A DNA stretch of 64,000 nucleotides, taken from NCBI GenBank assembly GCA_963921795.1, contig OY997641.1, forward strand, positions 54,436,450 through 54,500,449, written 5' to 3'. Positions 46,353 to 62,045 of the stretch are shown here, piece by piece; the stretch's first letter is position 1; each line of letters begins with the position of its first letter. This stretch comes from Nannobrachium achirus. Its lineage: Eukaryota > Chordata > Actinopteri > Myctophiformes > Myctophidae. A program made the position numbers and the translations under genes. The notes under the pieces were generated by a model. The model was not told where the DNA came from. It saw only the letters and a list, made by a program, of their open reading frames with translations, and ran no database searches.

Positions 46353-47750
46353 TCTGTGCGTGTGTGCGTGTGTGTGTGTGTGTGTGTGACTCAATGGTTT
46401 CTTGTTTAGATCTGCAGGCCACACCCAGTGCCTTTCCTGTTGATAAGTTGTCACAGACCACAGAACAACAGAGAGCTCTGTGAGTGCAAAGCTGCCACAC
46501 ACACCCGGCTCCCTGTATTTACAGTAGAAACAACAGTAATGCCTGTACAGTACTCTGTTGTAAAACATTACCACAATCTACAGTAATTATGGACCTTGTT
46601 ATGACTCGATCCATTTGACTCACAACGATGTTGTAAAAGTTCTCTCCTCTTTCCTCCCACGGCACGTTTAGCCAGCTATGCTTTATATATCAGTGGTTCT
46701 CCAAATGTACTTTTACAGGTAGGCTAATACTCTGAGAATGTACAGATGGGTTGAACAGATTTGTACACTCTAAAGGTTTTGGGGGTCCTTGAAATTAAAA
46801 GGTTTGAAAGCACTGATGTATACTGTGCCCCCCCTTACCAGAATTATAATCAGGCTAGGTGAATGACAAAGAGGAATGACAACAATTGACTCAGAGTTGT
46901 GTGAGATGAGTAGGCCTACGGGGTGATGATGACATTACAAAATCACCACCCAGTGTTACTGTATGTTTCCTTGGTAGATTAGATTAATATACAAATTAAG
47001 TAGCCTAAGGCCAGGATAATGACTGTACACAATGATCTGGTCATTATTGCTAATGAAATCCTGACAGGGCAGGTCTTACACAAAGGTGGAGTGCCTGGAC
47101 TGAGGAGGTTTCAGCACTGGCTGCATGTAAGACTCCTAACTCAAAAATGATGTAAAGAAAAGAGAGGATTCAGTGTAACGTTTGGGCGAAGGACCGCCAG
47201 GAACGGAGACTAGTTCGGCAAGAGTTCTGTGGTGCGCACGCCCACTCACGTGTCCCCTTCCCAGAATACTTAGGGAGGCCTGCCTAGTCACTAGTCAGTT
47301 GCTGCCGCACTGCTGAATCCAAGCCAAAACTATGCTCCTGCTAAGGCAATTGTTAGTTTATTATATATATTCCTAGTTCCTATTCTCTATGCATGTTTAG
47401 TATGCTGATGCTTAGTGTATATTATGTAGCTTATATGTTATGCTGTTGCTGCTCTCCTGTGTGCTGCTGCCATCCTGTTTGCCAATTAAGTATATTCTAA
47501 CCTAAAGAACGCTTCCTGAACTGCATTCATCCGTTCACAATCCTGACCAAAGAGCTTCGTTCAGTGATACAGTAGTCTTGTGAAGCCGGACAGGACAACT
47601 GTCCCAAAATGCATATAAATTGGAAGCATTTGAAAATTGTGGGAGGAAACAGTCTGGCCACGCGAGACTACTAGTGCCACAGGAAACAATGCATTTGTCT
47701 CTTTAAGAGGAGGGGAGGCGTGTTTATTAAGTGCCTCTCTTTTCCGTACC
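44091..47750. other. Intergenic between protease array and itpripl2
   Basis: Hairpin-module copies are at 44571-44627 and, degenerate, at 44785-44860. A separate palindrome is at 45065-45171. A (TGCG)n/(TG)n microsatellite is at about 46316-46387. I recognise no gene. The sequence from about 47180 has no identified repeat and could hold the itpripl2 promoter. Confidence 0.4.
45065..45171. repeat. Perfect-arm palindrome of about 105 bp
   Basis: The arms GAGGACATTATGCTCTCATA and GTGAGGTTGTTATCGGAC are mirrored by GTCCGATAACAACCTCAC and TATGAGAGCATAATGTCC around a GAGGCGCAGCCGA centre. Short flanking CCCCGAGTG matches continue outward. Confidence 0.88.
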
Positions 47751-47777
47751 TCCCTCTCTCTCCCTGTCTGTCTGTCT

Positions 47778-47778
47778 G

Positions 47779-47815
<37 letters not shown>

Positions 47816-48092
47816 CACTTCTCCCTACTGTTGAAATTCCTCTCTCAAGAGTTTGGCATTTCCTCTGAGCTCACTGGCCGAGAGACCCACCGCACCAACG
47901 GGAGAGAGAGGAGAGAGTGAGCGGGAGAGAGGGAAGGAGAGAGGACAGAGAAACACACAGAGAGAGAGAGGGAGGGACAGGGCAGAGCAGAGGATCTAGA
48001 GAGAGAGAGAAATAAGTGTGTGAGAGAAGGAGAGAGAGACACACAGAGAGACAGACAGAGAGAGACAGAGACAGACAGAGAGAGACAGAGAC

Positions 48093-48130
<38 letters not shown>
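47778..48130. repeat. CT/GA-rich low-complexity region in the probable itpripl2 5' UTR
   Basis: A (CT)n run at 47778-47812 is followed by a long GAGAGA/GACAGA tract. Polypurine tracts like this are common in vertebrate 5' flanks. Open frames across it are spurious. Confidence 0.9.
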
Positions 48131-48132
<2 letters not shown>

Positions 48133-48762
48133 GGAACTTTCAAACATTCATGTGTACAGTTTGAGAGAGTGGACACCCTTCTGAGTCCAAGGCATGCAGT
48201 TTCACTCAAAGAGGAACTTCACAAAAATAGGCCAGCTCAACTCTTGGTTCTTCTCTGCGAGCAGAGGAGGAACTTGGCAAAGCACACTGCATGGTGGAGC
48301 TTCAAGACGAGAAAGAACCACAGTATTTTCCTTCCAACCACTGGGCAGAGAAGAACCACCACCACCAAGCCAGGCTGGGGGAAAAGCTGTAAAGAGGATA
48401 AACTCTGGGAACAACAGGACTCAGAAGAACAGAGGGAGCAGATAACAGAGTGAGTGTTCACAAAAAAAATAAAGAAAAGGCAGCAAGGAAAGAGAAGACG
48501 TGGAGTTTGGCTGCATCAGCCACTGCATTTGGGAGTTATTATTTATACATGCTGTCTTTGACTGGGTGTCAATATGGGTTAGCCTTGAAACAGATCCCTC
48601 TGCCAGCCTCCAGCTAGGCGTGTGTTTACCAGACCTAAAACACCAGTAAACCTCATTCTACAGAGGATACATAAAGGTACAGAGGAGGGACAGCCCGGAC
48701 GTGGAACGGGGGTGGAAAGACAGCGAGGAGGACGTGTGGAGGAGGTCGGTGGAGATTGGAGA

Positions 48763-53214
<4,452 letters not shown>

Positions 53215-53222
53215 TACACATC

Positions 53223-53811
53223 AACCCATTTAGGCCTAGAATTATTGACTGCTTTAACCAGTGAAAAATAGCAGATATACAAGCTCACAGCGCGGCACCG
53301 AGTGCCGCGCTGCGAGCTTGTAGATCTGCTATTTTTGAAAAATCCTGAAAATTTGAATTTTGACCCCGATTCTATAAGTGTCTTTTGAATCCTTCTAAGG
53401 CTTTTTTTGGAAAAACCTATGTTTCTATGTCAGCAATCTGGCCAGCCATCGTCAAAGAAAAGGTCCTTTTCACTTCAACTGGAGCTCAGTTAGTCTGTTC
53501 TTGAGAGACTACTATGTCAGTGGTTCTCAAACCTTTTCATGTCAAGGACCCCCAAAATGATATGTATTTGGCCACGGACCCTCATCTCAAAATATTTAGT
53601 TCCAGGGACCCCCCAGAAGCAAAATTTGAGTTACAAACGTTTGCTTTGAAAATACATATATTCAAAGATTTGCACACATTTTCATGACTTTTTCAAAAAT
53701 AGCAGATCTACAAGCTCGCAGCGCGGCACTCAGTGCCGCGCTGTGAGCTTGTATATCTGCTATTTTTTTATAGTTAAAGCATCCAATAATTTTAGACCTA
53801 AATGGGTTCTT
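53223..53811. mobile_element. Double-hairpin composite element, fourth copy, abutting itpripl2 stop
   Basis: The outer ends are ACCCATTTAGGCCTAGAATT and AATTTTAGACCTAAATGGGT. Hairpins lie immediately inside (53264-53336 and 53695-53766), each with a GCGGCAC...GTGCCGC core. The spacer holds hAT-like GTGGTTCTCAAACC sequence. It would form part of the itpripl2 3' UTR. Confidence 0.88.
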
Positions 53812-55659
53812 AAAAGCAGCATTAACCACATCAACCCTATATACTTTGTTGACCAGGGGTCCCCCAGGGGTCCCTACTCGGCCCCCTCCTTTTAGTTCTG
53901 TTCTGCTACCCTTGTAGTTCTGCTACTTTCGCCGAATGTTGGCATGTTATGACATCCCTTATGCTAGGGGTCATGCGGTAAAGCAGCTGAAACCATTGGC
54001 TGATTTTGTAGTTTGTTTTCCGGCGCAGGCTAAAAACTACAGAAGGATCAAAACATGGCAGGCTCACCGTGATGTAAGCGACACAGCTGCACCTACAGTA
54101 ATACCATTGATATTGGGTGTGTTAGATTTAGGTGTGCCAATGTGCAAGCACTGATAGTACTGTTTTGACTGCTGTCAACAGTATAGCTTAGCGTTACATG
54201 CCCGTGTAAGGGTTTTACCAGTTTAACAATTGGAAATTGGAGTTGTTGCATTGCATCCTACAGTAAAAACCTGACTGAGTGTTTCCCAGTGCAGTTTACT
54301 AATCAACTATTTGCTGCACAAAATTGATTTCAAGTGTTTAAACTGGTAGTAAATTATACTTATTTAGCCGTATTTACTCCCTGGAACCCCCTCAAGGACC
54401 CCTGGGGACCCCCAGAATCCACTTTGAGAGCCACTGGTACAAACAAAGTGCATTATCATTTTGTTTCTGTCGGGCAGAAACCTTTTATCTCCAAACCTTT
54501 TGTAATTATTTTTTTAAATGAATGCCCTTCATAATACTGCATTGTCACAAAAGTAGCCAAAAATAGCCGATCTACGAGCTCAAATAGCACGTGTAGATCT
54601 TCTATTTTTGCTGCTTTTTTTATTTGAGTGCTGGAAAAGTAACCGTTTTAGACATATGAGGTTTCCACCCGACAACAACGATCTACATTCCATCTTCAAA
54701 GGTAAAAGAGACCGATTACAAAACGGAAATGGTACACACTACACACCCAATCTGGGTATTTTCTACGATTAAGCAGCATTTCATTCAGATGCTGTAGATG
54801 ATGGCATGGCACGATGGGCCTAGATGTGCTGCTCGGGGTTCACTTGAGGATCAAACAGAATTCCACAGATAATTGTGGAGTTAGGACAGCTGCTTTGTGT
54901 CATTATCCTTTAAGACCGGTGCTACTAATCACACCCATATTATCTGTCATTTGGAGATCTGGAGGGAATTAATGGATTCTGCCTACAGCCCTACACAGAC
55001 AAATAAAGGAGCCAACTGGAACACTAAACTGGTCTCTTCGCAGTGATGCCATAGAATAGAGCAGTGTTTCTCAAACTTTTACATTTCAAGGTCTCCCCTT
55101 AACTCTGACAGTATACAAATGGAAACAAATGGACCCGTTATTTGGTTCCATTTGTATACTGTCAGAGTTACAGACTTGTATGAGTCAATTTAGACCCCGA
55201 TAAAGGAACCCACAGAGTCCCTGGAACTTTGAGAATCACTGGAATAGAGGAACCTTTTTAGTTTTTTGTTCCAGAAAGCAGCATTTATTTTTTATATTAT
55301 GAAGAACCTTTCACCACTTAAACCCTTTAATACTACATCCACTACTACAAATGGAACCAAATGGGCCCTTTAGGTTCCATTTGTACAAACAAGCCTGTAT
55401 AATTGTCCATTTGGACCCCAGGTGGCCCCCGAACCCAACGTTGAGAACCACGTAGCTTGCGTCACACACTCACAAGAACACGCGCCCCTGGGGGCTTGCC
55501 CCGGCTGCTGGTTGCTATAGCGATAGCCACGTCGGGTCTGTTCCGGCGACTCACACTCAATTGCACCGAAGAGCCAATGAAAAAAACAAACACACAAACA
55601 CTCTACCCTAACCATTCCTTACAGATGTCCCTTGTGTGCTAGCTTAGATAGCTGTGCGC

Positions 55660-55704
<45 letters not shown>

Positions 55705-55931
55705 TGTGTGTGTCTGTGTCTGTGTGCGCGTGCGTGCACGTGTGTGTGTGTGTGTGTGTGTGTGTACACACTGTCGCTGATCTATGTGAGTCAGTGTGTT
55801 ATGACTATTTTTGTTCAACAGCGGCCTGCTGTTTTGTGTCTGTCTTGCCTGCCCTCGAGGCACGCCTCGGCTCGCGTCGAGGGAATTCTAGATAAAAGCA
55901 CCACTTCTCTAGGCTCAGACACACGCGCACG

Positions 55932-56000
<69 letters not shown>

Positions 56001-57023
56001 AAAATGATCAAACTATTAGAAATCCATTCCATGATACTATGACTGCACTGTCTGAAAGATGACAAGCTGACCTTTGTTTGTTCTTTCTTTCTTTCATGCA
56101 AAATAATTGAAAGAAAAAAGCTACCCAAAAAGAATTCCTCCGTGTCGATTGAAAAAAAGGGCCAGGCGAGAGACTAGAAAGAAGAACCGAATCTCAAGAC
56201 AGGCAAGGAAGTGAGTCATAACATCTGTGGACTCATATACCGGGTACGCGCTAACATTTTCAGTGTTCATGTTCATGGACACCGTGGATTTGACCGTGTA
56301 CACAGTTATTTAGGAAACTCTTCATGTGTGCTGTATAACAGCTATTGGTAAAACGCACAGGTCATATCTTCATACGGTACCTCATGTTGTTGAATGCATG
56401 TAATAATGGTATTAAATATGTCATTTAAATGCATTTGCTTTACAAACAATGCACCGTTAACCAAACATTTCAATGGGGGCAGCAGTGGCCTAAAGGTTAA
56501 GGTGCCAGCGTGCGTGCGACGTGCGCGCGTGCGTGTGTGCCTGTCTGTGTGAGTGTGCAGGGCGTTGAACGCTCAGCACCTGGGTAAATTAAAGGTTTAA
56601 AAAAGGGGGTCAAATGTCCTGCGACAAAACTTGAATGTAGAAATTACCAACCAATAATAAAGAACCATAGGAAAACATAAAGGTATTGAGATAATTATAT
56701 TTGTATTAATTCAAGCAGGTCATACGCCTGTAAGATCATGGGCACAATGCTGTAAAAATGAATGTATGATTCTGTTGAACATAATGTAATGTATATCATG
56801 GATTGTGAGGTACACCTAATTTCTGTCAAATGCTTTGTGCCAAATGTACAGATATTTAACATGACAATTGGCATCGGCTGGTCATAGAAATAAACGTGCT
56901 ATTTTGGATTATAGCCTGTGCTTCTTTTATCACTGTGGGGTGGGGGGTCCTCTCACAAACAAAAAAAACTAAGAGGTGACAATTAAGAGCTGGTCAAATA
57001 CTGGTAATTGTGCTAAATCTTGG

Positions 57024-57062
<39 letters not shown>

Positions 57063-59062
57063 CGTGCGTGCGTGTGTGTGTATTATGTGCTGTCTACTGA
57101 ACGGTTTAAGTTCCGTTTTATTTATGTTTTCCCCCTCAAACTGTGACTCAAGAAGAAGTGAAGCACGTGGGCACCACATGGCAGAACACCATGGACAGCA
57201 GGGTTTAGAGGAGGTGACTAAACACTGAACTACAGTTGCAATCTGTAACTTTGATGTCCTATTGGAACCCGGGTCCCTCACTCAGGCAAGCACCGACATT
57301 TCTAATGGGGCGAGCAATAATGGAAAGCCAGTTTGGGCAGATGATGAATCGCACTTTGACCGTTATCGATTGGGTTTTATACAATGCCGCAAACGGTGCC
57401 GGTGCCTAAGCGATGCCAGAAGCTCAGAGTCAGAACTGGTACTTATTTTGTACAATGTTGCTCTACAGTTTAAGACTGAGAGCAATCAATGTCACTGCGT
57501 AGATATTAGTCTGGAATCTCTGTGAGGAACCTGCATTTCCAAGGGGTGGATTAAAACAAATACCCCCGGTTATAAACCTGCACCATATTTACATACTAGG
57601 CCCATACTGGTTGGTCCCCACAACTTTGGGGGCAGCGAAATCCAATCACTACAGAGCGGACCAGACTAATCTGCAGAGAGTTTTTTGTTTGTTTTTTTGC
57701 ACTGGCAGATTTGTCTGGTTTCCAGGCTAATTCTAAACCAGTGGTCCTTGAGGGGGTTCCAGGTGGTCCCCAGCTAAATGATGGAGAGTTGGTAACCAAA
57801 TGGACCCTTATAGATATTTGACTTGAGAGTGTAAAATTGAACCAAATGGACCCTTTGGTTTGATTTTACGCTCTCAAGAGTTCAATTATTTTAACACCTG
57901 CATTACTTAAATTACGTGGAGTCTTTACCAATTAGAGAATGTAGAAGAATTGTTATTTTGTTTGCCTGTTCTCTCCTATGGTACCACATCAGTACAACAT
58001 GGAATTGTGGACAAAATCTTATCCAACGATAACAACATATTCTAAGTTTGGGGCCGTGGCTCAAATGCCGAATGAATAATGATATGAAAATGGTTGAAAA
58101 CCAGTGGTCTGAACCAACACACAATGGTACAGGTTCAATGTTATTGGTTCTAGTATGGTTCTGGTTCTAGTATGGTTCCGGTTCTCATATGGTAACGGCT
58201 CTCTGTACTCAAGCCTATATTGCCAACCAGTAGTGAACCTACCCATCCACAGGATCTAAATGTTTCAAAGGAAGAGAAGGTAGACCAACCAACTACAACC
58301 ATATACTGTATTAACATAGGATGGTTGTACTGTAGGTGCGGGGTATACACTGAGACACTTTTTACATTTGCTCCCCTCTAGGCGAACTAAAATATATATC
58401 AGTAAAAATGTACACATTTCCCAGTAATGTGGGATGTTTCCTAACAATGGAAGTTATCAGAATGTATTCAAGACAAAAATGCTTACCCTCCTTCATGGCA
58501 AGGGGGACATTCAAGGGGCTTGAAAATATAATGGTCACATGACCACAAATATGTTCCATTGCCTAGACCCCACTCTCCCCAAAATACCATTTTATTAATT
58601 GAAATAAGTTATTGTTGCAGCCTTAACTACTTAAACACAAATATTTTCCTAAATTATTTAAAAAATAGACGATCTTCAAGCTCAAAATGTGTCATGATGC
58701 AATGGGTTGAGAGCTTTTAGTTTGTCAGTTCAGTTTCATTATAGCCAGGTCTGCAAATTCCTAAAAACACAAATAGAAATCCAAAAGTATGGCACAACGG
58801 AAAAAAGAAATACAGTAAGTGTGACAAAGTAAAAAGAAATAATTAAATAAACTAGTCCTGAGATTGTGCAGTGTATGTTCACTCAACCTCAAATTGTCCA
58901 AAACAGCCTCAAGGTGGTGCTATAACAGGCTGTTGCAGCGGGGCGTGGTCTAATAGGTGCCATGCAGTCGTGCCACTGCCATCGCACCTGTAGCACATCA
59001 GGTAATTACAGGGGATGTATTTAAAAAGGGACCTAGACTGCCGTGAGTTCGTCAGTTCGTGA
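53812..59062. other. Intergenic between itpripl2 and syt17, no gene recognised
   Basis: Contents: a MITE arm related to otopetrin intron 2 (about 53996-54062); a CTGTCGGGCAGAAACC element (about 54465-54682) with a hairpin-module copy (54562-54609); an ACTCTGACAG hairpin (about 55105-55170); GT/CA microsatellites (about 55660-55765 and 55930-55995; GT/GC at 57024-57080); and a SINE-like head at about 56476-56500. A further palindrome with CAAATGGACCC arms is near 57795-57880. Open frames here show no recognised domain. Confidence 0.4.
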
Positions 59063-59070
59063 GTTCTATG

Positions 59071-59601
59071 CAGGCTTGTCAACTCTCCTGGATCTCCCAG
59101 GAGTCTCCTGGATTTTGAACCCCTCTCCTGGGAGTCTCCTGGATTGGCAAATCTCCTGGATTTCTCCTGGATTTTGTATCAAACTCCCAAAATTCACCAG
59201 AACACAGGAAATTACATCTACTATGTTAAAATTTTTATGGGGGAGGACCCCCAGACTCCCCGCTTTAGGGGTGGGGGCAATGCAATTGCATGCAAGAAAG
59301 ATCATACAGATATTCACTTAAGTAATGACTTAAAGATGAGAAATCATTATTAAAGATGTCCTTTTGCTTCTGTCATCAGATCTGTACTCCTACATTTGGC
59401 ATATTAGGCTGAAATTGTACACATGCTAGTAAAGTAAGCCTGAGAAATGTATCAAACATGCACAAAATTCAACAGAACACAGGAAAATATATCTATTCAT
59501 ACGTTTTGGGGAGAGGACCCCCCAGACCCCGGTTGGGGAGTTCCGAGCACCCCCCAAAAATAAATCTCCTGGATTCTGACAGTCCAATGTTGACAACCCT
59601 G
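59071..59601. mobile_element. hAT element (CAGGCTTGTCAAC / GTTGACAACCCTG)
   Basis: The terminal repeats are flanked by the perfect 8-bp duplication GTTCTATG (59063-59070, 59602-59609). The subterminal region has five TCTCCTGGAT-type repeats. No transposase is present. Confidence 0.93.
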
Positions 59602-60228
59602 GTTCTATGCAGTGAGGCTGCATACAGTGTCACTCAGTCTCCTGCCTTCTACAAGGCTGTCTTGTCTTTATGTCTACTTCCTGTATTTTTACTTGGTGAG
59701 AGTTTATTTTAAAGTTTTTGTATCTGTCAGAGTGTTAGTGATATACCAGACTGTTTGCTTGCCAAAATGTGTGGGCAAGGCATGTTTCTCACATAAAACG
59801 CGATTTTACCAACACCAAATTGGAATCACATTTTACAGGCCCTTTCTACAGAGAATCAGAGAATCAGAGATCATCAGCTTTCACTTCTGCACATGTCAAT
59901 AGAAACGCTACCACCTTCTCTGCTAACTAGTTTTTTACATTTATACAACCACTTAAGCAGTACTTTCACAATCTGCCAAGACTGCTATTGTCGCTCTTTA
60001 AGAAAATTCTGCTTATAGTGAGACCAGTTCAAAGTGGCTAACCATCGACAAAATACTGGAGCTTGTTACTAAATCTCATAAATCCATTATATCCAATGGA
60101 ATCCTTTTTCTTTTCTTTTTTTTCTTTCGTATTAATGGTTTTGGTAGCCTATATACAAGGTTTCCACCCGTTTCCACCTGACAGGAATTGGATATGGTCT
60201 TAAATTACATAATTGCCCATTTGGACAT

Positions 60229-60229
<1 letters not shown>

Positions 60230-60268
<39 letters not shown>

Positions 60269-60453
60269 CTCTTGTCATTCATCTTTGAATGAGAGCGAGA
60301 GGGAGAAAGAGAGAGAGAGGGGGGGGGGGGGAGAGGGGGAGAGAGAGTCACGGACGGATGAGAGGAGGAGGGAAGGACCACAGCAACAGGTCATCTGCCA
60401 CTTCGGTTTCCACGGTAACTCTAATTGGGTCATCCCAGCCAATAAACCTCAAC

Positions 60454-60533
<80 letters not shown>

Positions 60534-60729
60534 AGAGACTTCCAGTTATTAAAAACAGAGGCTTCACAGATCGGACAGATTTCATCTCAGTGCTTGTCTA
60601 CCTCGCCGTTCCGATCCTGTCTGTCTGTCTGCTTTGTCACCTCTCTTATTCTCGCTGGATTTGTGTCACCAACAGAGACACTAGTGGAAAGTGCAGACAG
60701 GTGACACACGGTGGCCCTGAGAGACGAGA

Positions 60730-60813
<84 letters not shown>

Positions 60814-61070
60814 AATATGTGATTTGATATCCATCAGCGCTCGTGCAAACGTGGATGAGTCATGGGCAGGGAAAGAGAGAGAGCAGAGAGAGAGAGAGAA
60901 GTGGGTGGGGTTGATGGCAGAAAGAGGGAGGGGATGGAAGTGTAACTGACTGGGAAGAGAGAGAAACAGGGAGTCAGAGAGAGAGAGATAAAGAGGGAGA
61001 GAGAAAGAGGGAGTGAGTGAGAGAGAGAGAGAGGGTCCCTGTGTCGTGTTATCATTGTTGTTTGAGTTTT
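60230..61070. repeat. CT, GA and CA microsatellite cluster upstream of syt17 exon 1
   Basis: A (CT)n run at 60232-60264, a GA/GGGGGG tract at 60300-60350, CA runs at 60456-60530 and 60730-60813, and a GAGAGA tract at about 60870-61035. It may lie in the promoter or 5' UTR of the syt17 gene. Confidence 0.9.
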
Positions 61071-61374
61071 TCTATTTTGGGGGGAGGGGGGAGGTGGGGG
61101 AAAGATGAAGGGATGAGCAGAGGAGAGAGAAAGACCAAATTGGTGACAGGTTTATATTAATTAAACCTTTGGGTTTGTCTTTCCTCACTGAGTCAGTCTC
61201 TTCATCTTCCTTTTTTGTCTGCGTTCACTGTTATTATTTTTTCTCTTGCTTCTTCTCCCGTCAACATTTTTTTTTCTTCTTCTTCCACCCGGAGTGAAAA
61301 GGGAGCGCTGGAGGAGGATGGGGGAGCGGACGGGTGACGAGGGACAGACCAGGGACTGAGGAGAGAGTGGCAAG

Positions 61375-61389
61375 ATGGCATACACACAG
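61375..61389 (+). CDS. syt17: Probable first coding exon of syt17 (five codons, gene continues right)
   Basis: ATG GCA TAC ACA CAG encodes MAYTQ and is followed by GTAGGA, a good donor. Human synaptotagmin-17 begins MAYIQ. The exon is on the same strand and directly follows coq7 and itpripl2, the mammalian order. Synaptotagmin-17 (B/K protein) is a tandem-C2-domain trafficking protein. No second exon with the expected Cys-rich N-terminal region is visible before the window ends. Fifteen bases alone are weak evidence; synteny carries the call. Confidence 0.5.
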
Positions 61390-61527
61390 GTAGGATCACT
61401 GCACAGTGCACACGCACACTCACGCACACAAACATCAGGACATACATGGCCAGTGCCACATACAACACCAGCCCATAGCCTACTTTCTCTGACTGCAAAC
61501 CAGCAGATCACATAGAGTACAGTAAAC

Positions 61528-62045
61528 CAGGGGTTTTCAAAGTGGGTGACGGGGCACCCTGGGGTGCCGTGACGGCAGTCCAGGGGTGCCGTGAGATAAT
61601 TTGATAATATTTGGAATTTATTTTGGACACTTTAAAAAATATTTAGTATCATTTTAAACTTGAAGTACAAAGTTATTTTCAGTCAGTTCTAACCAAAATG
61701 GCTATTATCTCAAAATATCGTCACTGTCGGGCAGAAACCTTGTATCTCCAAGTTTCAAATGTGTACGTCTTTTGGTAAAGCAAAGCCCTGCTTCATCATA
61801 CAAGACTGTCGCACAAAACTAGTGAAAACAGCCGATCTACAAGCACACAACGCCTCGCGATTGTAGATCTGCTGTTTTCACTAGTTTGGTACATTTTATA
61901 GATGATAAATACGAAACTAACGGTTTTGGACATACGATATGCTATAAATATAAGGTGCTGGGAGTGAAAATTGTAATGTAGGGGTGCCTCGGATTTAAAA
62001 AATATTTATGGGGTGCCCTGAGACAAAAAAGTTTGGGAACCCCTG
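61528..62045. mobile_element. hAT element (CAGGGGTTTTCAAAG family), copy 2
   Basis: It has the same ends as 17363-18101, flanked by the perfect 8-bp duplication CAGTAAAC (61520-61527, 62046-62053). It carries the nested CGTCACTGTCGGGCAGAAAC element and a hairpin module (61821-61882) with a CTCGCGATTG centre. It lies in the presumed first intron of syt17. Confidence 0.93.

Noticed and set aside
46316-46387. Regular TGCG repeats considered as a CRISPR-like or satellite array
   Set aside because: It is a simple tetranucleotide microsatellite without spacers.
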